From Bacillota bacterium (lineage in GTDB: Bacteria > Bacillota > Clostridia > Christensenellales > Pumilibacteraceae), in contig WRLT01000010.1 of the NCBI GenBank assembly GCA_009777485.1, positions 1 to 64,000 of the forward strand: 64,000 nucleotides of DNA, written 5' to 3'. The notes beneath the pieces are model-generated. The model worked only from the letters and a program-made list of their open reading frames with translations, was not told where the DNA came from and did no database searches. The first letter of the stretch is position 1. Each line of letters opens with the position of its first letter. Below are positions 9,922-19,233 of the stretch, piece after piece. Made by a program: the position numbers and the translations under genes.

Positions 9922-10551
9922 CTAGTTTTCGCTGCTTGGCGGCGGCAGTTTGGGGGGTGATTTGATTTTTTTTAGCGGATTTTTAAAAATTGTCCAAAGA
10001 ATTTCTAATACTTGCAACGGTACGGCGATGATAAAAAACATATAATTGTAGTTGACGGGGACGCATAGGTACAACAGCCCCGCTACCGTCCAAATGATTC
10101 CTGAAATACATAAGGCCGATAGCAACGGCGTCCACCACAATGCACTGAATACCAAACATACCACAAGGGTTGCGGGGATAGCGCAATAAAACGCAAGCCA
10201 CGCCCTTTGTACGCCTACCATAAGCAGTATGGCAAAGACGTTGGTGGCGATTAACCATACAAGACCTACCGACAGCATAGGGATAATGATTTTTTTTTGA
10301 AAAAACTTATGCGGGCGACGGATTTTTTTATTGCCGTGATTGCGCGTTAAATCGTCTAAGCCGATGCCGAACAGCTGCGCGATTTGTTTAAGTACAAACG
10401 TATCGGGCAAAGCTTCGGCGCGTTCCCACTTAGAAACTGCCTTGTCGGAATAGTTTAGCTTTTCCGCAAGTTCTAATTGCGTAAGCGATAAAGCCTTGCG
10501 GTACGCTGCAATGTTGCCCGCAACGGTTTCTTTAAAAGCCTGCTCGTCCAT
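9922..10551 (-). CDS. Membrane-associated XRE-family transcriptional regulator
   Basis: The N-terminal 65 residues form a Cro/C1-type helix-turn-helix ([20 protein letters not shown]), followed by a basic linker and four hydrophobic segments (about residues 80-190), then a Pro-rich tail. HTH-plus-membrane proteins of this layout are common in Clostridia and probably sense a membrane or envelope signal. I chose the ATG at 10551 (MDEQAF) rather than the longer open frame. A promoter with TATACT eight bases upstream of this ATG would exclude the extension, and the extension overlaps the neighbouring lipoprotein. There is no ribosome site, so the mRNA is probably leaderless or nearly so. Its target is unknown. 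Confidence 0.8.
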   Translation of the reverse strand: MDEQAFKETVAGNIAAYRKALSLTQLELAEKLNYSDKAVSKWERAEALPDTFVLKQIAQLFGIGLDDLTRNHGNKKIRRPHKFFQKKIIIPMLSVGLVWLIATNVFAILLMVGVQRAWLAFYCAIPATLVVCLVFSALWWTPLLSALCISGIIWTVAGLLYLCVPVNYNYMFFIIAVPLQVLEILWTIFKNPLKKIKSPPKLPPPSSEN

Positions 10552-10559
10552 GTAGGTAC

Positions 10560-10588
10560 AGTATAGTATAAAAAAAGTATTTTGGCAA
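10560..10588 (-). promoter_or_regulatory. Sigma-A promoter of the XRE regulator
   Basis: TTGCCA (10583-10588), 17-base spacer, TATACT (10560-10565). The ATG follows after only eight bases. The ~45-bp region is nearly identical to the promoter at 11360-11388. Confidence 0.75.
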
Positions 10589-10610
10589 GCGGTTGGGGCG
10601 CAGAAAGCTG

Positions 10611-11333
10611 TTATTTCCAGCCTGCGTATAAATGTAACTCTGCTGCCCATGCGGTTTCGGGTAAAGTGCCGCCCCATTCGGTTATACATTCGGGCTCTGC
10701 AAACCAGCCCGTAAAGGTATAGCCCGCTCTTATGGGCGGCTCAGGAAAAATATATAAGCCGTCTTTAACTATTAAATCTATCCAGTAATAGCCTTGATTG
10801 GGTGCATCCGCATAGTTATAATAGCAAATTAAATTGGGCGGTATAGCTCCTCTTTTATCGCGTTCAGGTAAACTGTCTATAAATTGCGGCAAACAAATCT
10901 TTAATTTGCCTTGCGGAGAATTGCCATATCGACCATTATAACTGGTCATTAAATTTACAGATTCTTCAAAATTTATTACACCGTCAAAAGCCCTCGGCAA
11001 TATAGTATCTATTGTCCACGGTATATACATTTTTTTTAAATTTTTACTCTTTAACACACCTGCGTCCAAAGGCTCGCTGCTAAAAGGATTTTTCTCCCAA
11101 CCTATCATGCTTACAGGTTTATCCATAATAAAAGGCGGAATGATTAAAATTTCTTGCCTTGCCCCACTTCGGGTTAAACCGACAATTTGTATATAGTCTT
11201 CACGCTCGATTATTTCAAAAGAACCGACACGCTGTAAATTACTCGTATAATAGCTACAGCCAGAAATTAAAAACAATGCCGACAGCATGACAGCCATGAC
11301 GATAACGGATAACGTTTTTTTATAAAACCGCAT
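10611..11333 (-). CDS. Small lipoprotein with a C-terminal InlB-type repeat
   Basis: 240 residues. A lipoprotein signal peptide with lipobox LISGC (Cys26) is followed by a region without a recognised family (about 30-195) and one Flg_new/InlB-like repeat at the C-terminus (AGYTFTGWFAEP...LHLYAGW). It is predicted to be an exposed, membrane-anchored protein. AGGAGGG precedes the ATG by about eight bases and a TTGCCA/TATACT promoter lies at 11360-11388. It sits next to the XRE regulator, whose promoter is a near copy of its own, so the two may be co-regulated. Function unknown. Confidence 0.75.
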   Translation of the reverse strand: MRFYKKTLSVIVMAVMLSALFLISGCSYYTSNLQRVGSFEIIEREDYIQIVGLTRSGARQEILIIPPFIMDKPVSMIGWEKNPFSSEPLDAGVLKSKNLKKMYIPWTIDTILPRAFDGVINFEESVNLMTSYNGRYGNSPQGKLKICLPQFIDSLPERDKRGAIPPNLICYYNYADAPNQGYYWIDLIVKDGLYIFPEPPIRAGYTFTGWFAEPECITEWGGTLPETAWAAELHLYAGWK

Positions 11334-11359
11334 AGACTGGCCCTCCTAATACTAAGTAC

Positions 11360-11388
11360 AGTATAGAATAAAAAAGTTATTTTGGCAA
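11360..11388 (-). promoter_or_regulatory. Sigma-A promoter of the small lipoprotein
   Basis: TTGCCA (11383-11388), 17-base spacer, TATACT (11360-11365) on the minus strand. Flanking sequence is shared with the XRE promoter at 10560-10588. Confidence 0.75.
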
Positions 11389-11463
11389 GTGGTTGGGGCT
11401 ATATCGGATAGGGGTTTTGCGCGAAAAGTGTATCTGTTTTGTATCTGTTTTGTATCCGTTTTA

Positions 11464-11606
11464 GGAATGGAAAATTGAGAATGGAAAATGGAAAATTGCG
11501 GTTGGGATTTTTATTAAAGCCCTATATTACTATTATACCATGCTTGTCAAGCCCCCCCTGCTTGCTTTTTTTCATTTTCCATTCTCCATTTTCCATTATA
11601 AAAAGG
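11464..11606. repeat. Composite dispersed repeat (ATGGAAAA tract, CGG core, CCATGCTTGTCAAG module)
   Basis: This part of the 500-bp gap before the hemolysin III gene holds a GAATGGAAAA simple-sequence tract running into GCGGTTGGGATTTT. A module containing TATTACTATTATACCATG, present again at 54050-54070, follows. An inverse CATTTTCCATTCTCC tract at about 11572-11597 closes the element. No coding potential is seen. Confidence 0.6.
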
Positions 11607-11689
11607 GTAATTCTACTGTGGGTAGAGAGGGTTTTTTAAACTCTACTGGTAAGGGTTTAAGTATTCTACCTGTTGTTTGATTAAGTAGG

Positions 11690-11718
11690 TTGTAATCGGG
11701 GGAAAACGCTTATATAGT
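11690..11718 (+). promoter_or_regulatory. Candidate promoter of the hemolysin III-family gene
   Basis: TTGTAA (11690-11695), 17-base spacer, TATAGT (11713-11718), giving a leader of about 110 bases before the ATG at 11836. The leader has no recognisable riboswitch. Confidence 0.5.
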
Positions 11719-11835
11719 TTAGGTAGGATACTAAGGAATTTTTAGGCGGTAAGCAGTGCGTAAAATTGCTGTGCGGGCGTTTAGGCAATGCGAAGATTTT
11801 TTTAGGCAAAGTAAAGTTATAGGAGGACGGTAAAA

Positions 11836-12519
11836 ATGGAAAAAACGATTAGGCTGCCTTTGCAAAAAAAGGAGGCGGCGCGGTACACGAAGGGAGAGGA
11901 AATTTTTAATACGCTTACGCATGCGGCAGGCGCGGCGTTTGGCGTGTTTGTGTTGGTATTCGGGATATTGCGCGCGGTTTTGTCGGGCGCAAATGTGGGC
12001 GTTATCGCGGCGGCGGCGGTATACGGCGCGTGCATGATTGTAACGTATGTGGTGTCGGCGGTGTATCACGCGTTAAAGCCTAACACGGGTAAGCGTGTGC
12101 TGCGCGTAATCGACCACTGCGCGATATATCTGTTAATTATGGGCACGTATACAGGAATTGTGGTTGCGGGAATACTGCCCGTCTCCCCTGCCGCCGCGCT
12201 TGCTATTTTACTGATACAGTGGATTGCGGGTGCTTTGGCTATTACGCTTACAGCCGTAAACATGAAAAAATTTGTCGTGTTTTCGATGCTGTGTTATATC
12301 TTGTTGGGATGGTGTATCATTGCAATTCCGCACATTGTGCTTGCGGGTATAGGTCTAAAAGGCTTTCTTTGGCTGCTTTTTGGGGGCATTGCGTATACGG
12401 CAGGCTCGGTGCTGTACGTAATAGGGCGTAAAAAACGCTACGTACACGGCGTGTTTCATTTGTTTTGTCTTTTAGGCTCGGTACTGCAATTTATCTGCTT
12501 TGCGGTGTATTGCTTTTAA
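11836..12519 (+). CDS. Hemolysin III / PAQR-family membrane protein
   Basis: 227 residues with seven hydrophobic segments. Family landmarks are visible: an N-terminal EEIFNTLTHAAGA stretch, the S-x3-H motif in SAVYHALKP, DHCAIYLLIMGTYTG, and the C-terminal H-x3-H motif in YVHGVFHLF. These His residues bind a metal in characterised PAQR proteins. Bacterial members (YqfA/YplQ group) are integral membrane proteins linked to membrane-lipid homeostasis; hemolytic activity is not established for most. AGGAGG lies nine bases before the ATG. It is a single gene, convergent with uvrB with seven bases between the stops. Confidence 0.92.
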   Translation: MEKTIRLPLQKKEAARYTKGEEIFNTLTHAAGAAFGVFVLVFGILRAVLSGANVGVIAAAAVYGACMIVTYVVSAVYHALKPNTGKRVLRVIDHCAIYLLIMGTYTGIVVAGILPVSPAAALAILLIQWIAGALAITLTAVNMKKFVVFSMLCYILLGWCIIAIPHIVLAGIGLKGFLWLLFGGIAYTAGSVLYVIGRKKRYVHGVFHLFCLLGSVLQFICFAVYCF

Positions 12520-12526
12520 ATAGTTT

Positions 12527-14500
12527 TTACTTTTTTAGTTTCTTTAATTTTTCTTGCATGCCTTTAAGCTCGGCAATTCGGTCGCGCAAGCGAATAGCGG
12601 TTTCGAAATCTAAGCCTTGTGAGGCAACGTTCATTAGGCTTTTTAGGCTGTCTATCATGCGCGGAATGTCTTGCTCGTTTAGCTTTTCGCCCGACGCCTT
12701 AGAGGTTATTTTAATGGTGTTTTTAATTTCTTTACGAATGGTTTTTGGGGTGATGTTGTGCAAAACATTGTATTCCGTTTGCTTGTTGCGGCGGCGGTCG
12801 GTTTCGCTTAGGGCGCGTTTCATAGAACCCGTAATAGTATCTGCATATAAAATTACCCTGCTGTCCGCGTTGCGGGCGGCGCGCCCTATGGTTTGGATTA
12901 GCGAAGTTTCGCTGCGCAAAAAGCCTTCTTTGTCTGCGTCTAAAATAGCAACTAGTTTAACCTCCGGGATATCTAAGCCCTCGCGCAAAAGGTTAATGCC
13001 GACAAGTACGTCAAACTCTTTACTTCGTAATCCGTTGATAATTTCGATGCGCTGCATGGTGTCGATTTCGGAATGCAGATAGCGCACGCTAAGACCGTTT
13101 TCTGCTAAAAATGCCGATAAGCTTTCGGACATTTTTTTGGTTAGGGTGGTTACTAGCACGCGCCCGTCCGCTTGAACGGTTTTTTTGATTTCGCCGATTA
13201 GGTTGTCTATTTGCCCCTCCGTTTTGCGGATTTCAACGGGCGGGTCGGTAAGCCCCGTAGGGCGGATAATCTGCTCGGCTACCCTATTGTTTACCAGCTT
13301 TAATTCGTATTCGGCGGGAGTGGCGGAAACGTAAATCAGCTGCCGCGCTTTTTCGTTAAATTCTTCAAACCTTAGCGGACGGTTGTCGTAGGCGGCAGGC
13401 AGCCGAAAGCCGTAATCTACTAATGAATTTTTGCGCGCTAAATCGCCGCGGTACATAGCGCGCAGCTGCGGAATAGTCATGTGGCTTTCGTCTATAAAAA
13501 TAATAAAATCTTTGGGGAAATAATCTAGTAAGGTATAGGGCGGCTCGCCGACATTGCGGCCGTCGAAGTAGCGCGAATAGTTTTCGATGCCTGTGCAGTA
13601 CCCTATTTCGCGCATCATTTCGATATCGTATTTGGTGCGTTGGTTAATGCGGTACGCCTCGATTGGCTTTTGCGCGTTGTTAAACAGGGCGACTTGTTTT
13701 TCTAAATCGCGTTCTATGTTGCCGATTGCCCTATCCATGTTTTCTTGCTCGAATGCGTAATGCGTGGCAGGAAATATTGCGGCGTGCGATAACGAATTTA
13801 GCTTTTTTCCTGTAATAATTTCAAACTCGCTTACGCTTTCTACCTCGTCACCGAAAAATTCTATGCGGATGCCGTGCTCGCCGCTGTGCGCCGCAAAAAT
13901 CTCTGCCGTGTCGCCTTTTACGCGGAAGTTGGTGCGCACAAAGTCTACGTCGCTGCGTTTGTAGCCGATAGCCACTAAACGCGCAATCAACTCGTCGCGG
14001 TCTAGGGTGTCGCCAGGGCGCACGGAAAGTGCCATTTTATAGTAGGTTTCGGGCGCGCCTAAGCCGTAAATGCACGAAACGGACGATACTACAATGGTAT
14101 CGCGGCGTTCTGAAAGCGAACAGGTGGCGGAGTGGCGCAGCTTATCAATTTCGTCGTTGATTTGTAAATCCTTTTCGATATAGGTATCGGTTTTGGCGAT
14201 GTAGGCTTCGGGCTGATAGTAATCGTAGTACGAAACAAAAAACTCTACGCGGTTTTCGGGGAAAAATTCGCGCATTTCGTTGCACAGCTGCGCCGCAAGC
14301 GTTTTGTTGTGCGCCAAAATCAGCGCGGGGCGTTGTACGGCTTGAATGACGTTTGCCATAGTAAACGTTTTGCCGCTGCCCGTAACGCCTAGCAATACTT
14401 GATGACGCAATCCGTCTTGTACGCCTTCGGATAGCTGCTTTATAGCTTCGGGCTGGTCGCCCGTAGGCAAAAAGTTGGCATGGATTTTAAACTTGCGCAT
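12527..14500 (-). CDS. uvrB: UvrABC excinuclease subunit B
   Basis: Damage-verifying helicase-like subunit of nucleotide excision repair; 657 residues from the ATG at 14500, the usual length. Walker A GVTGSGKT lies at residues 38-45. The beta-hairpin region [11 protein letters not shown], the DESH box, helicase motif [11 protein letters not shown] and a C-terminal UVR domain that contacts UvrC ([12 protein letters not shown]...) are all visible. The open frame extends 51 codons upstream, but MRKFKI at 14500 is the family start. A consensus promoter ends six bases before this ATG, which rules out the extension. There is no ribosome site, so translation is probably leaderless. uvrC is not in the window. 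Confidence 0.98.
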   Translation of the reverse strand: MRKFKIHANFLPTGDQPEAIKQLSEGVQDGLRHQVLLGVTGSGKTFTMANVIQAVQRPALILAHNKTLAAQLCNEMREFFPENRVEFFVSYYDYYQPEAYIAKTDTYIEKDLQINDEIDKLRHSATCSLSERRDTIVVSSVSCIYGLGAPETYYKMALSVRPGDTLDRDELIARLVAIGYKRSDVDFVRTNFRVKGDTAEIFAAHSGEHGIRIEFFGDEVESVSEFEIITGKKLNSLSHAAIFPATHYAFEQENMDRAIGNIERDLEKQVALFNNAQKPIEAYRINQRTKYDIEMMREIGYCTGIENYSRYFDGRNVGEPPYTLLDYFPKDFIIFIDESHMTIPQLRAMYRGDLARKNSLVDYGFRLPAAYDNRPLRFEEFNEKARQLIYVSATPAEYELKLVNNRVAEQIIRPTGLTDPPVEIRKTEGQIDNLIGEIKKTVQADGRVLVTTLTKKMSESLSAFLAENGLSVRYLHSEIDTMQRIEIINGLRSKEFDVLVGINLLREGLDIPEVKLVAILDADKEGFLRSETSLIQTIGRAARNADSRVILYADTITGSMKRALSETDRRRNKQTEYNVLHNITPKTIRKEIKNTIKITSKASGEKLNEQDIPRMIDSLKSLMNVASQGLDFETAIRLRDRIAELKGMQEKLKKLKK

Positions 14501-14506
14501 AAAGGC

Positions 14507-14535
14507 ATTATAGCATAGATACTGATAATTGACAA
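14507..14535 (-). promoter_or_regulatory. Promoter of uvrB, abutting the start codon
   Basis: TTGTCA (14530-14535), 17-base spacer, TATAAT (14507-14512), then six bases and the ATG at 14500. The predicted +1 is the A of ATG. The -35 box lies inside a CAACTGACAA-type repeat. Confidence 0.85.
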
Positions 14536-14570
14536 CTGACAATTGACAATTTCGGTTGGGGATTTTAAGT
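14521..14570 (+). repeat. Composite dispersed repeat: CAACTGACAA tract plus TTTCGGTTGGGG core
   Basis: Tandem GACAACTGACAATTGACAA-like units run into the core TTTCGGTTGGGGATTTTA. The same arrangement recurs at 50745-50795, and with a different simple repeat at 11464, 19110, 47590 and 54150. It overlaps the uvrB promoter and supplies its -35. Confidence 0.65.
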
Positions 14571-14594
14571 GTTGTATGAAGTTTTTTCTTTCTA

Positions 14595-14688
14595 CCCCGT
14601 CTGATTGGGGGGCTAGGCTTTTCTTTCCACCCCGTCAGGCTTGCGCCTGCCACCCCTACAAGAGGGGAATTTTTTAGCGGTGTGTGTT
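14595..14688. repeat. Dispersed CCCCGTC...GAGGGGAATTTTTT module
   Basis: Contains CTTTCCACCCCGTCAGGC, the short palindrome GGCTTGCGCC, and a CCCCT/AGGGG stem followed by AATTTTTT. Copies occur at 18970-19095, 27640-27720, 47550-47590 and 54085-54140. The stem plus T run looks like a plus-strand terminator, but no plus-strand gene needs one here. It marks the 3' edge of the LRR gene ending at 14690. Confidence 0.6.
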
Positions 14689-14689
14689 T

Positions 14690-17600
14690 TTATTGTCCCC
14701 AGTGTACGGTGGCGGAGGAACCATTCCACGAATAATTCCACCCAGGGGGAGGGCTTGTATGACCTTGAACGTAGATGTCGGTGAGGTTTGTGCAATTTCT
14801 AAATTCATTCATACCTATCATGGTTACAGAACTGGGTATCGTGATAGCGGTTAAACCTGTGAGACCATTAAACACATTCAAATTAGGTCCGATACGCGTT
14901 ATACTGTTAGGAATTACAACGTGTCCGCTAATAGCTCGCGGAATAAGAATAAATTCTGTTTTGGCTTTGTTGTATAAAATTCCGTCTTGACTGCTGTAAT
15001 TGGGATTAAGGGGGTCTATCATGATAGAGGTTAAGTTTGTGCAACCGCTAAACGCACTTGTCTCGATACTTGTAACCGAATCGGGGATTTCGATTGAGGT
15101 TAAACTTGTGCGATTCTGAAACGCATTATTCACGATGTTCGTTATACCGTTAGGAATTACAATATGCCCGCTAATAGCTTGCGGAATAAGAATAAATTCT
15201 GTTTTAGCTTTGTTGTATAAAATTCCGTCTTGACTTGCATAGTTGGGGTTAAGAGGGTCTACCGTGATAGAGGTTAAGCCTGTGCAACCATAAAACGCAC
15301 TTGTATTGATACTCGTTACCGAATTGGGAATAGTAATAGAGGTTAAGCTTGTGCGTCTACCAAACGCACTTGTATTGATACTCGTTACCGAATTGGGGAT
15401 TACAAGGTGTCCGCTAAAAGCTAGCGGCACATAGAGAATTTGTGTTTTGGCTTTGTTGTATAAAATTCCGTCTTGACTGCTGTAATTGGGATTAAGAGGA
15501 TCTACCGTGATAGAGGTTAAGCCTGTGCAACCACTAAACACACTCTCCCATGCCCACCACTCGATTTCCGCTACCGAACTGGATATGATAACATTGCTCT
15601 CATTTCCAATATAGGCAAGCAAGATATTACCTACCATTACTTTATTGTTGGTAATAGTTATTGCTGTATCTGCGCGTACTTTTCGGGCGTATGATGAGTC
15701 TGGCGATGCCTCTCTATATGCCGAAACAGCAGAAGCAGGAACAATTATTGCGATGGAATTCCCATAGAAAGATTCAGCGCTAGCCCCAAATTGCGGAGGT
15801 GTTCCTCCTTGCATAAAATATATTTTGGCTTGAATTCGAAAAATCCTTGTTACCGAAGCGGGTATGGTAACACTATGAAACTCCCATCCAGTATTTATAA
15901 ACACACTGGTAACACCAACTGGTATTTCAATATTTTTTTCGTTTCCAAAATATGCGATTACTGCATTATTTACTATTATAAAATTGCTTTCAGTTATCAT
16001 TGCTGTATCTGCGTGTATATTCTCTGGTGAATAAACAATAGCTCTATATGCCGAAATAGCAGAAGCAGGAACGAATAATTCTGTGCCATATAATATTTGA
16101 AGCAATACACCACTTGAATATGGATAATCAATTTGAGGAGGTGTTGTTCCTTGCATAATAATTGCACCTACCATACCAAAAGCATCATGGGCTATCCTTG
16201 TTACAGAAGCGGGTATGGTAATAGAGGCTAAAATACAACCAGTAAACGCTTGATATCCAATCCTATTACCACCTGTGATAACTACCGTATTAAGCGATGA
16301 CGGTATTGGACTAGAATAAGGAGTTGCGGTAGCGGTAGTTGCCCCAAAAATCCATCCGAAATGCGTACCGCTGTTTCCGTTTAGAGTGTTTCCTACAAAC
16401 GGGATTGTGATTGAGGTTAAATTTGTGCAACCGCTAAATGCTCCCAACCCGATTTCCGTTACCGAATTGGGTATGGTGATAGAGGTTAAGCCTGTACAAC
16501 CGCTAAACGCACTACTCCCGATAGTTGTTACCGAATTGGGTATAGTGATAGACGTTAAATTTGTGCAACCGCTAAACGCGCCAACGTCTATTCTTGTTAT
16601 TATACTTGGAACGATAAGCTCTGATTTGCTTTTGCCGATACTTGTAACTTCGATTAGTCTACGACCTTCTATAATAAAATCTTCGCCATTATAATCCCAT
16701 CCTGCATAAGCGACAGAATTATACGAAACACTGTCGAAATTAAATAATTGCGTCCAATTATCATTTGTATACCAAGCGTTGAATGAAAAGGCGTTGTCGT
16801 AAGGCACGGGGTCGGACGGTCTTATTACCGATTGACCGCTTGCACTGTTATAAACAGCTACGGGGGGTTGGGCAAGGCCGTAGGTTTCAAAACGCACTAC
16901 CCTGCCCGCCCACGCCCACCGTGTGCGGGTGGGGGTGTAGTTGCCGTTCCAGTTTGCTTGCCAGTCTTGCGGGGCGGCGGCTTGGCTTGTGTAGGTTTGT
17001 ACAAAGATATCGGTTAAATCGTCGCAACCGCCAAAGGCAAAGGTGCCGATGGATTGTACGCTGTGCGGAATAAGTACTTGTGTTAGCCCGCTGTTAGCAA
17101 ACGCCCATGACCCTATGTGTGTAACGTTGCCTAAATCTACGCTTTTTAGGCTTTGACGGTTGGCAAACAGGTTGTCGGCAAGGGTGGTTATGTGCGCGGG
17201 GAATGTTACGGTGCTTACATCTTGCACTACCTTGTAGGCAAGGGTGCCTATCAACACAACCGCATCGGGGTGCAACTCTAAAAACGGCGTTCCGTCAAAT
17301 GCGTTTGTGTGTACGGAGGTTAGCCCGTGTGCATGCGTACAGTCTAGCACCGTAAGGGTAGAGTTTAAGAACGCATTAGATTCTATTACCCGCAAGCCCG
17401 CATTTAAGGTTAGGGTGTGCAGGTTTTTGTGGTTGTTAAATACGTACCATAGAATTACGCGCGCTTTTTCGTGCAGGGTAAAGTGCGTTGCTTTTTGCGC
17501 GGCGTAAATCGGGGTTGCGTGAAAATCGTCGTCGCCGTAAAAATCTGAAATGATGTGTTGGTACAAGATATTATCAAACACCGTAAAAAACGGATTGCCC

Positions 17601-18820
17601 TCTTTTAAGGTTAGCGATTCCATATTCGGGCTGCCGTTTAAAAAGTTTGTTCCTCCGCCTTGCAGTTCTTCTAGGTTGTCGGGCAGCGCAAAGGTTGTTA
17701 AGTTGGGCATAAAGCTAAACGCGGACGCGGAAACCTGCGTTAGCTGTGTAGCCGATAGGTCTACCTGCGTTAGCGCGGTGCTAGAAAACGCTTGTAAACC
17801 GATACTTTGCAAGGCTGAGTGAAAGGTTACATCGGCTAAGTTAGCGCAACCCGAAAACATGCTGTCCCCTATTTCGGTTACGGTTTCGGGCATGGTAAGG
17901 GCGGTAATGGAGGCGTTGTTTGCAAAGGTTGTGCCGCTGATTGCTTTTATGGGCAAATTGTTGTAGGTGTCGGGGATAAGTAAGTGTCCGTAGTTAAAGC
18001 TAGACGAACTGCCCCGCTGTACGCGGTAGCCGCTTTCGTCGGGCAGCAGTGTAAAGCTTAAATTGCCCGAATACCATTTGGCGTACAGCGTAACAATACC
18101 AGCGGGGCTTGTGGCAATTTGCGTAACGCGGCTGCCCGAAAAGTCGGGGGCTGAATAAAAGCCGTCAAAGGTATAGCTAGTACGTGTAGGGGCGGATAAG
18201 GTAAGAAAACCGCCACTAGCGCGGGTGTAGCTAACAAGGTTTTCGGCAGGATTTGTGCCGCCGTTTAGGTTGTACATAACGGCGTTAGGGTCGCTATTGT
18301 AAATAGCGGTAAAGCTTTTATTGCCTGTACTGCCCTTTGCGATTATGCCGTTATCTAAACTCCACCCTATAAAGATGTGGCCGTCGCGGACGGGGTCGGC
18401 TAGCGTAACGGTAGGGGTTTCTACGGTGTATGTAGAGGGGTTGCCCGCGCCGTTTACGCCGCCCGCGCCTACATTATAGCTTATGGAGTAGGTGATAATT
18501 TTCCAGTTAGCGTACAGCGTTAGATTTTCGGACACTACATAGCCGATAAAAGACCAGCGGTTTTCTTCGGTGAAGGACGTATTGCTTACGTACCATGCGT
18601 CAAACGTGTAGCCCGCGCGCTCGGGGTCGGCGGGGCGGTCTAGACGTTGGCCTGCGTCTACCCGAACAGAGGCAACCGCGCTGCCGCCTGCCGTATCAAA
18701 GGTAACGGTAAGGCGGTTGTCGTTGGTGGGGTTGTCGTTAATCGTAAAGCATGCGGTAAAGGCTAGTGCAAGGATGCTTACGAATAGTAAAGCGGTTGCG
18801 ATTTTAGTAAATTTTTTCAT
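14690..18820 (-). CDS. Giant BspA-like LRR / InlB-repeat lipoprotein
   Basis: 1376 residues. Lipoprotein signal peptide with lipobox LAFTAC (Cys24). Residues about 35-245 hold several InlB-like repeats (GYTFDAWYV, DGHIFIGWSLD, TSYTFDGFYS). The remainder is mostly LRR_5 units (GLTSITIPNSVTxIGxxAFxGC), interrupted by non-LRR inserts and by repeated VDPLNPNYxSQDGILYNKAK blocks. The C-terminal 40 residues (TDIYVQGH...W...VHWGQ) are shared with the LRR proteins at 47669 and 52045. It is predicted to be surface-anchored and adhesin-like, with unknown ligand. AAGGAG precedes the start; the promoter upstream contains a G10 tract that may make expression variable. Confidence 0.87.
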   Translation of the reverse strand: MKKFTKIATALLFVSILALAFTACFTINDNPTNDNRLTVTFDTAGGSAVASVRVDAGQRLDRPADPERAGYTFDAWYVSNTSFTEENRWSFIGYVVSENLTLYANWKIITYSISYNVGAGGVNGAGNPSTYTVETPTVTLADPVRDGHIFIGWSLDNGIIAKGSTGNKSFTAIYNSDPNAVMYNLNGGTNPAENLVSYTRASGGFLTLSAPTRTSYTFDGFYSAPDFSGSRVTQIATSPAGIVTLYAKWYSGNLSFTLLPDESGYRVQRGSSSSFNYGHLLIPDTYNNLPIKAISGTTFANNASITALTMPETVTEIGDSMFSGCANLADVTFHSALQSIGLQAFSSTALTQVDLSATQLTQVSASAFSFMPNLTTFALPDNLEELQGGGTNFLNGSPNMESLTLKEGNPFFTVFDNILYQHIISDFYGDDDFHATPIYAAQKATHFTLHEKARVILWYVFNNHKNLHTLTLNAGLRVIESNAFLNSTLTVLDCTHAHGLTSVHTNAFDGTPFLELHPDAVVLIGTLAYKVVQDVSTVTFPAHITTLADNLFANRQSLKSVDLGNVTHIGSWAFANSGLTQVLIPHSVQSIGTFAFGGCDDLTDIFVQTYTSQAAAPQDWQANWNGNYTPTRTRWAWAGRVVRFETYGLAQPPVAVYNSASGQSVIRPSDPVPYDNAFSFNAWYTNDNWTQLFNFDSVSYNSVAYAGWDYNGEDFIIEGRRLIEVTSIGKSKSELIVPSIITRIDVGAFSGCTNLTSITIPNSVTTIGSSAFSGCTGLTSITIPNSVTEIGLGAFSGCTNLTSITIPFVGNTLNGNSGTHFGWIFGATTATATPYSSPIPSSLNTVVITGGNRIGYQAFTGCILASITIPASVTRIAHDAFGMVGAIIMQGTTPPQIDYPYSSGVLLQILYGTELFVPASAISAYRAIVYSPENIHADTAMITESNFIIVNNAVIAYFGNEKNIEIPVGVTSVFINTGWEFHSVTIPASVTRIFRIQAKIYFMQGGTPPQFGASAESFYGNSIAIIVPASAVSAYREASPDSSYARKVRADTAITITNNKVMVGNILLAYIGNESNVIISSSVAEIEWWAWESVFSGCTGLTSITVDPLNPNYSSQDGILYNKAKTQILYVPLAFSGHLVIPNSVTSINTSAFGRRTSLTSITIPNSVTSINTSAFYGCTGLTSITVDPLNPNYASQDGILYNKAKTEFILIPQAISGHIVIPNGITNIVNNAFQNRTSLTSIEIPDSVTSIETSAFSGCTNLTSIMIDPLNPNYSSQDGILYNKAKTEFILIPRAISGHVVIPNSITRIGPNLNVFNGLTGLTAITIPSSVTMIGMNEFRNCTNLTDIYVQGHTSPPPGWNYSWNGSSATVHWGQ

Positions 18821-18857
18821 CGGGGGGACTCTCCTTAGTACTTATATTTTTAAATTA

Positions 18858-18889
18858 AGTATAGTATATACCCCCCCCCCGCGTGTCAA
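18858..18889 (-). promoter_or_regulatory. Promoter of the giant LRR gene with a G10 tract in its spacer
   Basis: TTGACA lies at 18884-18889 and overlapping TATACT boxes at 18858-18863 and 18863-18868. The spacer carries ten G on the minus strand (18871-18880), giving 20 or 15 bases. TACTAT at 18861-18866 would give 17. The sister promoter at 49097-49125 has a 17-base spacer without the tract. Confidence 0.75.
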
Positions 18890-18964
18890 GTGATTTACCT
18901 TGTTTTTTATTTTTTATTTTTTATTTATTCTTTTTTCTTTCTTTTCGTTCCATATGGGGGTATA

Positions 18965-19190
18965 GGGGTTTTTTTCTATACCGTCTGATTGGGGGCTAGG
19001 CTTTTCTTTCCACCCCGTCCGCTGACGCGTCCACCCCCTCAAAGAGGGGAATTTTTCTGCGGTGTGTTTCCGCATGACAATCAATGAGGGGAATTTTTTT
19101 GCGGGTTTTATTTTAAATTCTTAGCCGACATTTTCCATTCTCCATTTTCCATTCTCCATTAGTTATAATCCATTCTCCATTATTACAACA
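18965..19190. repeat. Composite dispersed repeat between the LRR gene and dinB
   Basis: Contains the CTTTCCACCCCGTC module and two GAGGGGAATTTTT units. The core TTCTTAGCCGACATTTTCC and a CATTCTCCATTTTCC simple-sequence tract follow. It fills most of the 413-bp gap; otherwise only the two flanking promoters are visible. Confidence 0.65.
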
Positions 19191-19221
19191 ATATTTATTT
19201 TCTATTTTCCGTTAAATATGG

Positions 19222-19227
19222 TATACT
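19222..19227 (+). promoter_or_regulatory. -10 box of dinB, six bases before the ATG
   Basis: TATACT at 19222-19227 is followed by six bases and the ATG at 19234. The -35 (TTTCTA at 19199-19204, 17-base spacer) is weak. There is no ribosome site, consistent with a leaderless mRNA. Confidence 0.6.
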
Positions 19228-19233
19228 AGGTTT

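Noticed and set aside
10551-10689. N-terminal extension of the XRE regulator by 46 codons
   Set aside because: It overlaps the lipoprotein gene and lies upstream of the -10 box; the HTH domain starts normally at 10551.
11718-11835. Riboswitch in the leader of the hemolysin III gene
   Set aside because: The 110-base leader shows no conserved riboswitch core that I recognise.
14500-14653. N-terminal extension of uvrB by 51 codons
   Set aside because: The stretch covers a dispersed repeat and the promoter, and homologs start at MRKFKI; it cannot be translated from a transcript starting at 14500.
14653-14675. Functional plus-strand terminator at the GAGGGGAATTTTTT hairpin
   Set aside because: No plus-strand gene ends nearby, and the same module occurs at other sites without a matching gene, so it is recorded as a dispersed repeat.
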